DNA from: CAYSNP01 sp050945855
GTDB taxonomy: Bacteria; Bacillota; Clostridia; Christensenellales; DTU072
Length of the DNA stretch: 64,000 bases
Assembly (NCBI GenBank): GCA_050945855.1
Contig: JBMNTS010000001.1
Location: forward strand, 30,779 to 94,778
Reading direction: 5' to 3'
Shown in pieces: positions 1 to 8,437 of the stretch. The notes beneath the pieces were generated by a model that was not told the origin of the DNA, did no database searches, and saw only the letters and a program-made list of their open reading frames with translations. The first letter of the stretch is position 1. Each line of letters begins with the position of its first letter. A program made the translations under genes and the position numbers.

Positions 1-556
1 ATTGTTCAAACAAGATGCAGAACATCAGCCCGGCTACCGTGGCGGAAAGCAAGCTTGCCACGCTTTCCAGCAGCACTTTGTCCTTTAATACCAATAAATA
101 ATAAGAAAAAACCGCCAATCCTGTCATAGTACTGATAAGGGCGGCGGTTTTTTTATCTACTGTTACGGCTATGAGCATAGCGATTAAGACCACGGGCATT
201 ATATACGCTCCTACCATATACGCGGAGAGTATACATAGTCCAAGCGTTATTCCGAAAGTGGTAAGAATTATGGAAAAATCGCGCTCGATATTGGAAAAAC
301 GGTGAAGATTGCGGGAAATGTAATAGATGGAGGGCAACAGCAGAAAAATCAATATTCCCATGTATATCAAAGTATATTTTACGTAATCGGAAGGGGAATA
401 TCTCAAGGTCGCCTTAAACGCCAGATAAGTGATAAGGTTTACGGCGCAGGAGGCTATAAAAGCCATTGCCGCCAGTCTGCCGAAATTTTTTGTCAGGAAT
501 AGCTTATCAGCCTTTATATCCGCAATCTCTTTAGAAGATTTTATTCTCTTGTTCAT
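1..556 (-). CDS. 7TM-HD family membrane protein, N-terminal part (PgpH/YqfF-like), cut by window edge
   Basis: The ATG at 556 lies 17 bases beyond the yqfD stop and follows a GAGG ribosome binding site. The 185 visible residues form about six hydrophobic segments. One stretch (AYIMPVVLIAMLIAVTVD, about residues 120-137) resembles the membrane core of 7TM-HD proteins such as PgpH/YqfF, which degrade cyclic-di-AMP through a cytoplasmic HD domain. Known PgpH proteins carry a roughly 250-residue extracellular domain after the first membrane helix. Here only about a dozen residues separate helix 1 (about 28-46) from helix 2, so that domain appears absent. The HD domain would lie beyond base 1 and cannot be seen. 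The neighbours yqfC and yqfD fit the usual yqfC-yqfD-phoH-pgpH order, but phoH is missing. Family assignment is moderate; c-di-AMP hydrolysis is inferred. Confidence 0.65.
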   Translation of the reverse strand, partial: MNKRIKSSKEIADIKADKLFLTKNFGRLAAMAFIASCAVNLITYLAFKATLRYSPSDYVKYTLIYMGILIFLLLPSIYYISRNLHRFSNIERDFSIILTTFGITLGLCILSAYMVGAYIMPVVLIAMLIAVTVDKKTAALISTMTGLAVFSYYLLVLKDKVLLESVASLLSATVAGLMFCILFEQ

Positions 557-573
557 GTCTTTGCCTCGGTTTT

Positions 574-1698
574 TTATCCGCTAATTATTTGCTCTACCTC
601 ATAGTATATATCCAAAACCGTCGTTTTGTCCAGTGTTTTGACAATATACCACTTCCGCTCCACTTTCGCGTCCGCGGGCAAATGGGCCTCAATCTCCCTG
701 TACGCATCCGCCAGTATGGTCTCCTTTTCCCTCTCAAAATCGAATTGACGCTCTGTCTTTGCCAGTTCGTAATATGTGACCTGCTCCATCAAAACGGGCA
801 AGGGAGCGCGCAAAACGGACTTTGTGTTTTCCTGCTCGAATATCTGGTAATCGCACTTAGGCTCAATGTCAAAGAAGAATGAGCGCAGCCCTACCTTGCG
901 CTCCGACTTCCCCGTCCGTTTTACTTCCACAATAGTATCATTAAAAGTATAGCTTTTAGTATACCAAACTCTGCCATATACATACCCATCAGCGCCAACC
1001 TGCACTTTTATGTCCTGATTGTCCCCCAGCATATAATACGGCTCAATCAAAGTGGCGCCCGCCTTTACGCTGTCCCCGGCTTTGACCTTTGCGCTGCCGC
1101 TGAGCACCACAACTCTTGTTACCAGTCCGTCGCAAACGCTCACCAACGGCTTGTCCGGAACTATCTCTTTTACGGAAGGCTTGGGCAATTCTTCCAGCAC
1201 ATTGATTTCTATAAGGTGTCCCCTCAATCTTATATCGCAAAGGGAAACGCCGTCCAAATCGGATATATCTTTTTTTAGTTTTTCTATGTCAATTTTCTTT
1301 TTCGCTATGGGAAATTTTACCGAATTATCCGCCAATACCCCCTCAACGGAAGCCGCATTTACCCTGTTTAAGCCGTAAATTTTCACATCCATACTGTAAA
1401 GAGAATAAATACATACCCCGCAAACCAGCACGATTACGCTTATCCATACGGCAAAACGCCTGAACATCTCTTGGGCAAAATGCGAAATGCCGCTCCTTGC
1501 GGTTATTTCGTATTCCCTGTTATAGCCTTTTAATATATTGACAGTCTTTTTGCTGTCCGCTTCGCTTACCGCAAAAGAAACATAATTGTTTTCCTTTTCG
1601 ATATCACTTAGCTTTACGCCTTCGCGGGCAAGCAGATTAATAACATAAGCAGGTGAACTTTTTACCTTAAAACAAGTGCAGCTCCTTATTTTTTTCAT
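574..1698 (-). CDS. yqfD: Sporulation protein YqfD
   Basis: The protein is 374 residues, the usual length for YqfD. It has a cytoplasmic N-terminal part (about 1-85), one membrane helix (about 87-107, FAVWISVIVLVCGVCIYSLYS) and a long outer domain that starts like a POTRA/FtsQ-type fold and continues into a beta-rich region (GDSVKAGATLI, about 208-218). YqfD is a conserved endospore-former protein expressed in the mother cell and needed for efficient sporulation in B. subtilis; its biochemical role is not established. It overlaps yqfC by four bases (ATGA), so the two are translationally coupled. Identification rests on the partner gene, architecture and length. Confidence 0.88.
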   Translation of the reverse strand: MKKIRSCTCFKVKSSPAYVINLLAREGVKLSDIEKENNYVSFAVSEADSKKTVNILKGYNREYEITARSGISHFAQEMFRRFAVWISVIVLVCGVCIYSLYSMDVKIYGLNRVNAASVEGVLADNSVKFPIAKKKIDIEKLKKDISDLDGVSLCDIRLRGHLIEINVLEELPKPSVKEIVPDKPLVSVCDGLVTRVVVLSGSAKVKAGDSVKAGATLIEPYYMLGDNQDIKVQVGADGYVYGRVWYTKSYTFNDTIVEVKRTGKSERKVGLRSFFFDIEPKCDYQIFEQENTKSVLRAPLPVLMEQVTYYELAKTERQFDFEREKETILADAYREIEAHLPADAKVERKWYIVKTLDKTTVLDIYYEVEQIISG

Positions 1699-1961
1699 GA
1701 TTCCACCCTCTCTACTTTTATTATTTTCCCTTTAATAAAAAGCTCGGAATCGTTTAATTCCGCAACTTTCAGTTTTTCGCCCATAATTTGCAAGGAGCCT
1801 TTTTTCAATCGGGCGATAACCTCGTTTTCGCCATAGCTTACTATCCCCTTATGCCCTTCCAGCAGCGCGCCTTGCCCGTCAAGCAAAGTAAATTTCCAAC
1901 CCCCTATCGCGTCCTCCGGCTTTAGCCCGATTTTAAGGATCATTTCATTAAAAAAGCTCAT
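1695..1961 (-). CDS. yqfC: Sporulation protein YqfC (YabP/YqfC family)
   Basis: This 88-residue protein has the small YabP/YqfC beta-rich pattern (WKFTLLDGQGALLEGHKGIV in the middle). It is the usual partner of YqfD in endospore-forming Firmicutes. Its stop overlaps the yqfD start by four bases. The ATG at 1961 sits inside a perfect nine-base-pair inverted repeat (1955-1978), with a GAAGG motif on the far side of the hairpin; folding would bring the motif and the start closer together or bury the start. The downstream ATG at codon 7 has no ribosome binding site, so 1961 is kept. The gene lies 50 bases beyond the dnaB stop. Confidence 0.85.
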   Translation of the reverse strand: MSFFNEMILKIGLKPEDAIGGWKFTLLDGQGALLEGHKGIVSYGENEVIARLKKGSLQIMGEKLKVAELNDSELFIKGKIIKVERVES

Positions 1962-1978
1962 ATAAAAATATATGAGCC
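1955..1978 (-). promoter_or_regulatory. Perfect inverted repeat over the yqfC start codon
   Basis: Read on the minus strand, GCTCATATA is followed by a TTTT loop and TATATGAGC, and the ATG of yqfC lies inside the second arm. The putative ribosome binding site (GAAGG) lies just before the first arm. No terminator-type T run follows. A translational control hairpin is inferred; an AT-rich chance palindrome is possible. Confidence 0.45.
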
Positions 1979-2011
1979 TTCAAAAAATATTATTCATTTG
2001 CCCTTTTTGCT

Positions 2012-3367
2012 TTAATCCGCGCTCTTGATTACCTGGTCCATGCTTTCTTCAAAGCGCACAAATTCGCCGTGCCAGTTGAATCTGACGGCAAACAGCGCGC
2101 CGTTGCGGTGCTTTTCCACGTTAAGTATTACGGGACTGGTCTTGTCGTCCTCATCTTCCCTTGTCAAAAACGCGACTATGTCCGCGTCCTGCTCTATTGC
2201 GCCCGAAGCGCGCAAATCGCTTAGCTTGGGGGACTTGTCCTTGCGGTTTTCTATGCCGCGCGACATCTGGGATATAGCGATAACGGGCACGTCAAGCTCC
2301 CTTGCTATGACCTTCATCATTCTGCTTATATCGCTTATTTCCTGCTCCTGAGTTTCGTTTTGCTTTTTCCTTTCTCCCGTCATAAGCTGCAGATAGTCCA
2401 CGATAATTAAATCCAGCCCTCCGACAACGCTTGCCAGCCTGCGGCATTTTGCCAGAATTTCGCCCGCCTTGACCATGGAGCCGTCATCTATGTAAACCTG
2501 GGATTCGGTAATCTTTTGGTGCGCTTTCCAAAGTTTGCCCATGCCCTCCTGCATAATCTCTCCTTTGGAGATAGCTTCCATTTCTATCCCGCCTATATTG
2601 GAGATTATCCTTTGGGCAAGCTGAATTGCGGGCATTTCCAAAGAAAAAATCGCTATATTCTTTTTGGCTTCGCTTTTAATTATATTAGCGACAAAGTTTA
2701 AGGCTAAGGTGGTTTTACCCACGGAAGGTCTTGCCGCGAGAATTATTAAATCCCCCCTTTGCAGACCGTTGGTCATTCTGTCAACGATTTTAAAGCCTGT
2801 CTGCAATCCGCGGTAAGCGAATTTGTCCTTTACCATTTCGCTTAGCTTGTTCATCAGCGCGGAGCTTGCCTTTTCGATATGCTCCAAATCTTTTTTGGTA
2901 TGCGATTTGCCTATCTCGTAAATAAGTTTTTCCGCGGTTTGCAATACCGAGTCCGCGTCCGGGGAAGAATATGCCTGCTTGATAATTTCGTTGCAGGAAG
3001 CAATAAGTCTGCGCAGGGTATAATCCCGCCTTAATATGTGTATGTACTCCGAGTAAAGGGCGCTGGATACCAGATTGTCCGCAAGCGAAGTCAGATATTC
3101 CAGAGTGTTTTCATTGGCCTTTTGAGTGCGTTCCAGCAAGTCGTTGACCGTGACAAGGTCGATATTGCCGCCCTTTTTCTTTATGCTCAGCATTGCGGAA
3201 AAAACAGAGCGGTTGATATCGTTGTAAAAAATTTCCTCGTCAAGTCCCTCGATTACGCTGTCCGCGACATATTTGTCTATCAGAAAGCAGCCTAAAAGAG
3301 ATTTCTCCGCATCGTAATTGTTAGGTAATTGCTTGATATCTCTTATCGCTTGTATTTCTTCTGCCAT
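2012..3367 (-). CDS. dnaB: Replicative DNA helicase DnaB (DnaC in Bacillus)
   Basis: The 451-residue protein is the hexameric replicative helicase that unwinds DNA at the fork and binds primase. The N-terminal primase-interaction domain (about 10-115) is followed by a RecA-like ATPase with Walker A ARPSVGKTTLA (about 212-222) and a Walker B-like LIIVDYLQLM. The C-terminal motif DLRASGAIEQDAD is typical of DnaB. An upstream in-frame start would give 480 residues, but the family begins near MAEEIQAIRDIKQLPNN. The ATG at 3367 also overlaps the upstream stop as TAATG, so coupled translation from there is preferred. In many Firmicutes dnaB follows rplI and yybT; here it follows pepF and an unknown gene. 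Confidence 0.96.
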   Translation of the reverse strand: MAEEIQAIRDIKQLPNNYDAEKSLLGCFLIDKYVADSVIEGLDEEIFYNDINRSVFSAMLSIKKKGGNIDLVTVNDLLERTQKANENTLEYLTSLADNLVSSALYSEYIHILRRDYTLRRLIASCNEIIKQAYSSPDADSVLQTAEKLIYEIGKSHTKKDLEHIEKASSALMNKLSEMVKDKFAYRGLQTGFKIVDRMTNGLQRGDLIILAARPSVGKTTLALNFVANIIKSEAKKNIAIFSLEMPAIQLAQRIISNIGGIEMEAISKGEIMQEGMGKLWKAHQKITESQVYIDDGSMVKAGEILAKCRRLASVVGGLDLIIVDYLQLMTGERKKQNETQEQEISDISRMMKVIARELDVPVIAISQMSRGIENRKDKSPKLSDLRASGAIEQDADIVAFLTREDEDDKTSPVILNVEKHRNGALFAVRFNWHGEFVRFEESMDQVIKSAD

Positions 3368-4173
3368 TATTGCATCCTTTTCCTTTTTGCCAACGCTATC
3401 ATAAGCGGGATAAACGCCACCGCAAAGCCCGCAAGCGCGGCGCCCGCGTACCATATTTCCGTATTGGGTATACGCCTTGTTATCTCCAGCGCGTCGGAGT
3501 TGTTGTTGATATCCATCAATATCTGATGATAGTAAATCGCTTCTTCCTCGGAAAAATACTTTTCCGTCGCGGTGGAATCCAGAACCTCGTTGGAATACGG
3601 AGTGCCCAAAGCATACTCAAACAAAACGTTCTCCAGTCCGATGCCGTAATCCTGCAGCCTGTTAAGCGTGTATCCTATTATGTTTTCCTCCTCCAATATA
3701 TCCGGCGTCATATCTTTAAAGATGTTATCGCTTTCGTAAGTAACGTAACTGTACAGCAAGCCCTTTTCTGACACAGTCATAACCCTGTCATCCTCTTCCA
3801 CGCTGTAACCGTCTATGCCATTGGCTATATAGTAATCGGTATATGAATCAAAGGTCAACTCCGCCGTAAGTTCATTCTCCGTCCACGCGATTTCATATCC
3901 CATGGAAGAAAACGCTTGCGCGATATCTCCCAAAGGCTCCGCGATTTGGCTGTCGGGATTCTGCACCAAGGCAAGATAGGCGGGAGTGGCAATATAGTCC
4001 TCGTCCAGCGATATCTTGAACCGAAAGACCGGGCTGTTGTTGAGAGTGGTAATATTGGCAAAAGAAAATTTGGCGTAATACACCCCCTCCAATTCCTCCT
4101 CTTGGGCATACGCCGCGCCTGTAAGCGGAATAAAAAGGACAAAAATCAATAAGAATAAAAAGGCTTTTTTCAT
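3367..4173 (-). CDS. Unknown exported protein with C-terminal membrane anchor
   Basis: I do not recognise this 268-residue protein. It starts with a clear signal peptide (charged MKK, hydrophobic core to about 20, likely cleavage after AYA at about 23). It ends with one membrane helix (about 243-263, WYAGAALAGFAVAFIPLMIAL) and a basic tail AKRKRMQ. The outer region of about 215 residues is acidic and rich in Tyr, Asp and Glu, with no cysteine pattern. It is tightly coupled on both sides: its start overlaps pepF by four bases (ATGA) and its stop overlaps dnaB by one (TAATG). Type I topology with a large outside domain is read from the sequence. A role in envelope function or peptide handling with PepF is only inference from position. 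Confidence 0.8.
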   Translation of the reverse strand: MKKAFLFLLIFVLFIPLTGAAYAQEEELEGVYYAKFSFANITTLNNSPVFRFKISLDEDYIATPAYLALVQNPDSQIAEPLGDIAQAFSSMGYEIAWTENELTAELTFDSYTDYYIANGIDGYSVEEDDRVMTVSEKGLLYSYVTYESDNIFKDMTPDILEEENIIGYTLNRLQDYGIGLENVLFEYALGTPYSNEVLDSTATEKYFSEEEAIYYHQILMDINNNSDALEITRRIPNTEIWYAGAALAGFAVAFIPLMIALAKRKRMQ

Positions 4174-5942
4174 AATTCCTCCCTCAATTTTGCCAATGCG
4201 TCCTCAAATTCCGCAAAAGCATTTTCAAACACTTTATTCTGGGTAAGGTCAATCCCTACTATTTTTAATATTTCCAGAGGGTCCATGCTTCCGCCGGCAG
4301 ATAAAAATCTGCGGTATTTCTCCCCCACCTCTCCGCTTTTGTCCGAAAAAATTTCTCTTGCTATGCTTACCGCGCTGATTAGACCCGTTGCGTACTTATA
4401 AACATAAAATGCGGTGTAAAAATGCGGTATTCTTGTCCATTCGTATTTTATATAGTCGTCATATACGGGCGCGGACCCGTAGTATTGCTTGTTGAGATTG
4501 AAATAAAACTCGTTGAGTTTGTCTTTGGTTACGGGTTCGCCCTTCTCCACGCTCTCGTGAGCGAATTTTTCAAATTCAGCAAACTTCGTTTGTCTGAAAA
4601 CGGTGGTGCGGAACATATCCAGATAGTAGCTTAACAGAAACTTTTTATCCTCGCCCTGCGCGCCTTCCAGCAAATACTTCAACAGCAGCGTTTCGTTGAC
4701 CGTGCTGGCGATTTCCGCAAGAAAAATCTCATACCCCGCCTTTTCGTAGCACTGGCTTTGGTTGGAATAATAAGAATGCATGGCATGCCCCAACTCGTGC
4801 GCTATGGTAAAAACGTCGTGAGCGGTCTTTTTGTAATTGAGCAATACGTAAGGATGAACGTCATAGCTTGACCATGAATACGCCCCGCTCCTCTTATTGA
4901 CAGTCTCCTCGACATCTATCCACCCTTCCGAATATGCCCGCTCCAGCACCCTGCAGTAATCTTCGCCAAGCGGCGCTAGCGCCTGCTTAACCAGGGCAAA
5001 AGCCTCGTCATAATCCAAGTGCAGCTTAGCTTCCTTGCTGATGGGCAGATACATATCGTACATGTGGTAATTTTTCAGCCCCAACGCCTCTTTTCTGAGA
5101 GCGATATATTCGTGCAGCTTGGGCAGATTGGCTTTGACGTTGTTTATCAGATTGTCATATACTTTGGTATCTATTACCTCGGTATACAATGCCTGGTGCA
5201 TAGCGGAAGCGTAGCCTCGCACCTTAGCCTGCATGCAATTCTTTTTCACATTGCCCGCATAAATAGCGGTAAGGGTATTGACCATACCTTCAAACGCCTT
5301 ATACATTGATTTGAAAGCGTCCCTGCGCACACGCTGAGAAGGATTCTGCATCAGCTCGGCGTAATTGCCGTGGCTCATTTTTATTTTGCTGCCCTCTTCG
5401 TCCTTTACGTCCGAAAATTTTATGTCCGCGTTGTTAAACATGGAAAAAATATTCTTAAATTCCACGCTGAAAGAGTGCATAGCCGCCAATAGCTTTTCTT
5501 CGGAATAGGATAAAATATGTTTTTTGTTTCTGATTACCGAAAGGAGCACACGGTCAAAATCGGCAAATTCCGGTTTTTGACGCAATGACTGCAATTCCTG
5601 CTCGCTGAAAGCCGCCAATTCCACATTGATAAAGGAAATTGCCTGATAGTAATCCACCATCAGCATTTTTATCCTTTCCGCTCTTTGCTGGCTTTGCGGC
5701 AAAGCGGTATTCTCATCTAATTTGAGAAAGGTATACATATACACTCTTTCCAGAATGCGGCTGATTTCGGACTGTTTTTTCAAGCAGGCAAGCGCGTTAT
5801 CCAAAGTAAGCTTGCCTTCCCATTCCTTCAGACTGTTTAGCCCTTCCATAATCTCGGCAAAAAGCCTCTCATAATGCGCTTCGTCGCTGATAAGAGGTTT
5901 TAAGTCCCATTTTCTGTTCTCTTTAACCTGATTCCTTTCCAA
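4170..5942 (-). CDS. pepF: Oligoendopeptidase F (M3 family zinc peptidase)
   Basis: This is an M3-family metallopeptidase that cleaves short peptides in the cytoplasm. The zinc motif HELGH (about 382-386) lies in an AHELGHAMHSYYS context, and the third ligand region follows about 25 residues on (YEIFLAEIASTVNE). A longer frame starts at 5984, but that ATG falls inside a strong promoter-like sequence (TTGACT, 17 bases, TATTAT at 5973-6001) and has no ribosome binding site. The TTG at 5942, preceded by GGGTGGAG, gives 590 residues starting MERNQVKENRKWDL, which matches the family start; its spacing to the Shine-Dalgarno is short. It leads an apparent pepF-unknown-dnaB transcription unit. Confidence 0.95.
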   Translation of the reverse strand: MERNQVKENRKWDLKPLISDEAHYERLFAEIMEGLNSLKEWEGKLTLDNALACLKKQSEISRILERVYMYTFLKLDENTALPQSQQRAERIKMLMVDYYQAISFINVELAAFSEQELQSLRQKPEFADFDRVLLSVIRNKKHILSYSEEKLLAAMHSFSVEFKNIFSMFNNADIKFSDVKDEEGSKIKMSHGNYAELMQNPSQRVRRDAFKSMYKAFEGMVNTLTAIYAGNVKKNCMQAKVRGYASAMHQALYTEVIDTKVYDNLINNVKANLPKLHEYIALRKEALGLKNYHMYDMYLPISKEAKLHLDYDEAFALVKQALAPLGEDYCRVLERAYSEGWIDVEETVNKRSGAYSWSSYDVHPYVLLNYKKTAHDVFTIAHELGHAMHSYYSNQSQCYEKAGYEIFLAEIASTVNETLLLKYLLEGAQGEDKKFLLSYYLDMFRTTVFRQTKFAEFEKFAHESVEKGEPVTKDKLNEFYFNLNKQYYGSAPVYDDYIKYEWTRIPHFYTAFYVYKYATGLISAVSIAREIFSDKSGEVGEKYRRFLSAGGSMDPLEILKIVGIDLTQNKVFENAFAEFEDALAKLREEL

Positions 5943-5972
5943 TGCTCCACCCTTTATGCTTGCGTTATTTCC

Positions 5973-6001
5973 ATAATACACCATTCTATATCAATAGTCA
6001 A
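5973..6001 (-). promoter_or_regulatory. Housekeeping promoter of pepF operon
   Basis: On the minus strand TTGACT and TATTAT are separated by 17 bases. Transcription would begin near 5966, leaving a short leader before the TTG start at 5942. This rules out the longer frame beginning at 5984. Confidence 0.7.
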
Positions 6002-6003
6002 TA

Positions 6004-6037
6004 AAAGCAAAAGCGCCTGAACTGCTTTGGGCGCTTT
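6004..6037 (-). terminator. Intrinsic terminator ending the rnj-to-membrane-protein operon
   Basis: AAAGCGCC and GGCGCTTT form an eight-base-pair stem with a 12-base loop, followed on the minus strand by TGCTTTTATT. It lies between the stop of the 202-residue membrane protein gene and the pepF promoter. Confidence 0.65.
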
Positions 6038-6074
6038 ATTTCTTGTTTTGGGGTAAAACGGATATTTATTATAC

Positions 6075-6683
6075 TTAATCTTCTAATCTGCCCATTTCAA
6101 AATAATAGCTCATTCTGCCGGGCTTTGTCTGAACGGAAGCAAGCATGCCGTAGGAGACCACGCCTATACCGGCGGCAAGCGCTGCCCACTCAAATCCCGC
6201 GTTGAGATTTACCGTTGTGCCTATCTGGAGGACTACCGAAACCAGCATAATGGCAATTGCGGAACTGATAAAAGCATACTTCGCGTTTTTAGTAAAGGCC
6301 AAAGCCGCGAGCCCCGCGAAAATCGCGTAAACAAAGTTCAAATCGCCAAAAAAAGCGTTGCCGAACAGATTCGCAAGCGCGATACCACCGTATATTATAC
6401 CCGCCAATATAATGGAAATCAGAAAGGCGATCCCTCTGTTGGAAGGCTTGCCTTTAAATAAGAAAGCATAAAAGCAATAGCCGTAAAATAAGATTACCCC
6501 GACCCTGAAAGATACTATACCGGCTATTGTTACAGTGGGAATGAAATTCAGCAGGACAACAAGAGCTAATAAGATAAAAGCAGCTATTGACCCCATTCTG
6601 AAGTCTTTGAGCGCCCTTGAGGATAGCCCGAGAAGTACTAATACCGCCAAAACTATTAATGTTACTAAACTAACAATCGTCAT
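6075..6683 (-). CDS. Unknown multi-pass membrane protein
   Basis: This 202-residue protein is almost entirely hydrophobic, with about seven likely membrane helices, a short charged loop (FKGKPSNRG) and a C-terminal soluble tail (QTKPGRMSYYFEMGRLED). I do not recognise a family. A GTGAGG motif stands upstream of the ATG at 6683. It is the last gene of a run from rnj through the U32 protein, glycosyltransferase and bioY, 55 bases after the bioY stop, and a terminator follows it. No transport motif or catalytic residue is evident. Confidence 0.7.
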   Translation of the reverse strand: MTIVSLVTLIVLAVLVLLGLSSRALKDFRMGSIAAFILLALVVLLNFIPTVTIAGIVSFRVGVILFYGYCFYAFLFKGKPSNRGIAFLISIILAGIIYGGIALANLFGNAFFGDLNFVYAIFAGLAALAFTKNAKYAFISSAIAIMLVSVVLQIGTTVNLNAGFEWAALAAGIGVVSYGMLASVQTKPGRMSYYFEMGRLED

Positions 6684-6738
6684 AAAATTACCTCACTTAT
6701 TATTTAACTTGTGAAGCTTGTCGGGTTTTATGCAATCG

Positions 6739-7281
6739 TCAGAAATTTTTTAATTTGGAAGGCAAATAACGATAAATCAAAAGGGCGGAAAACGCCTTGA
6801 GCGCTTCCGCGGGGATAAAGGGGAGGACGAGCAAACTAAACAGCTTGCCGATTTCCTGCGTTGCTCCCTGTACTTTTGTCACTATTACGTAATAATATAG
6901 CATGCCGAAAACAAGCTGGGGAATAATGCCCGCCGCCATTGCTAGAATGCCGCTTTTGGCTTTGAGCGCGCTTATTGTATACGCCATTAGGGGCAAATAT
7001 ATAATATATCCGAAAGTATGATAAAGCGCATAGGAAAAACCGCCGCCCGCCGTAAAAACAGGCAAGCCCGCAAGCCCTAAGAAAACATAGAGCGCCTGTG
7101 ATACAACCGCCTCCCTGCGCGGGAGCAGCAAGCCCGCAATCATACACGCCAGCGTCTGCAGGGTAAAGGGTACGATAAAGGCTATCCTTACAAAAGAAAG
7201 CCCTACGGTTACGGCGGTCATAAGCCCTATGCGGGCAAGAGCTTTGGTGTCAATCGCCGGCGTTTTCATTGTCGGGGTCAT
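6739..7281 (-). CDS. bioY: BioY-family biotin transporter substrate-binding (S) component
   Basis: The 180-residue protein has five or six membrane helices and the BioY signature region: VPFTLQTLACMIAGLLLP near residues 37-54, then LYVFLGLAGLPVFTAGGGFS and HTFGYIIYLP. BioY is the biotin-binding S-component of ECF vitamin transporters and usually works with a shared EcfA1A2T module encoded elsewhere. No ECF ATPase or biotin synthesis genes are in this window. The start at 7281 overlaps the glycosyltransferase gene by 32 bases; the ATG at 7269 is an alternative. Neither has a strong ribosome binding site, so translational coupling is likely. Confidence 0.88.
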   Translation of the reverse strand: MTPTMKTPAIDTKALARIGLMTAVTVGLSFVRIAFIVPFTLQTLACMIAGLLLPRREAVVSQALYVFLGLAGLPVFTAGGGFSYALYHTFGYIIYLPLMAYTISALKAKSGILAMAAGIIPQLVFGMLYYYVIVTKVQGATQEIGKLFSLLVLPFIPAEALKAFSALLIYRYLPSKLKNF

Positions 7282-8437
7282 TTGCTTCTTTGCCGTTTAT
7301 GATTTCAAGCAGGATTTCGTTAAGGCGGCTTTGCGGCTCCGCGGCCTTTGCCGCCCTGATATGGTTTAATCTGTCGTCGTATTTTTTGTTATCCTCGATA
7401 AAATGCAGGATGTTGCGCTTTAACTGCGCGATGTCTTTGCAGGGCACAATTATGTCGTACCCTAAATAGTCTTGCGTGTGCCGCTCTTCCGTGCCTGTGG
7501 CAAAAATACCGAACACAATCTTTTCCATATATATAATGGGGGCGATAACGGATGCCTGCGGCCTTGCTACCGCCATATCGCACAATCCTACCGCAACGGG
7601 GACATCCTCCTCCCCCACCACGCGTATCCAAGGCTTGTACAGCTCTTCCGCAAATCTTTCCAACCTTTGATTTTGTCCGCAGTATATGAGGATATTGACC
7701 TTGTCGCCCAATCCGATATCCGCAAGCACCTTTTTGAAGCGTTCGTCGCCCAGGGAGCCGGTATGAATAAATACGGAAGGCTTGTCATCCAACTCAAATT
7801 GCTTAAGCGCGTCCTCTCTTGAAAGCTGTTTTTCCGACGCGGGGCTTACGGGGACGGGAGAAGTAAAGATTTTCTCCTCATTTATGCCGTAAGCGATAAA
7901 TTGTTGCTTGATATCGTAATTGTCCACGATAAGAAAATCCGCCTGCTTTACGGCAAATCTCTTATCGGGATAATATCCGTCTATCAATGCCCCCGCAATA
8001 AAGTGACCTTTGACATATTCGCGGTACGCGCACGCTCCCTTCAGCGCCTCCGGACTTAAGCACAATATTAGGTCGGGGTTGTAGCGCAAAATCGCGTTCT
8101 TAATCTTATTGTGCAGCGGCATCTTTTTATAATAGGCAAGACTCTCTCTTTTGGGTAAAGGCAGTATGGACAGCGCGTTTCTGGCGGCGGAAGAAAGGAC
8201 GTTTTGCGCCTTTTTCAAACCTATATACTTGTTGAGAAATTCGTCGATAACCTGCTCAAATACCGAACTGAATCTGTCGCCGCATACGGTTATCGCGGCA
8301 AAGTCCTGCGTTGAGAGGCGTTCGCTTATAATATTACCGCACTCGCAGTCCTTGCGTAAATCCAGTATAAGGACGGTCTTTTTTTTGTCCGCTTGCTTTT
8401 TTTCCTGCTCAACGGCCTTACTTCTATTCCCTTCCAT
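7250..8437 (-). CDS. GT-B fold glycosyltransferase, MGDG-synthase/UgtP-like
   Basis: This 395-residue protein looks like a two-domain GT-B enzyme related to the MGDG synthase, UgtP and MurG group, which transfer sugar from a nucleotide sugar to a membrane lipid. The N-terminal half has a Rossmann-like start (KKTVLILDLR, about 19-28) and a region (NPDLILCLSPEAL) like the family's acceptor domain. The C-terminal half has FIHTGSLGDERF (about 224-235) and a sugar-nucleotide-binding-like segment (CDMAVARPQASVIAPIIYME). The start follows GAGGAG at good spacing and overlaps the U32 gene by 14 bases. Divergence from characterised members is considerable, so donor and acceptor are unknown; glycolipid synthesis is inferred. 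Confidence 0.68.
   Translation of the reverse strand: MEGNRSKAVEQEKKQADKKKTVLILDLRKDCECGNIISERLSTQDFAAITVCGDRFSSVFEQVIDEFLNKYIGLKKAQNVLSSAARNALSILPLPKRESLAYYKKMPLHNKIKNAILRYNPDLILCLSPEALKGACAYREYVKGHFIAGALIDGYYPDKRFAVKQADFLIVDNYDIKQQFIAYGINEEKIFTSPVPVSPASEKQLSREDALKQFELDDKPSVFIHTGSLGDERFKKVLADIGLGDKVNILIYCGQNQRLERFAEELYKPWIRVVGEEDVPVAVGLCDMAVARPQASVIAPIIYMEKIVFGIFATGTEERHTQDYLGYDIIVPCKDIAQLKRNILHFIEDNKKYDDRLNHIRAAKAAEPQSRLNEILLEIINGKEANDPDNENAGD

Noticed and set aside
1955..1995. Possible sigma-E promoter (CATATATT) before yqfC
   Set aside because: Transcription from it would start at or inside the start codon; the match is better explained by the palindrome.
3368..3454. N-terminal extension of DnaB by 29 residues
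   Set aside because: The extension lies inside the upstream gene, is not family-like, and the TAATG overlap at 3367 supplies a better start.
5943..5984. Longer PepF start at 5984
   Set aside because: The ATG lies within the -35 to -10 interval of the promoter and has no ribosome binding site.
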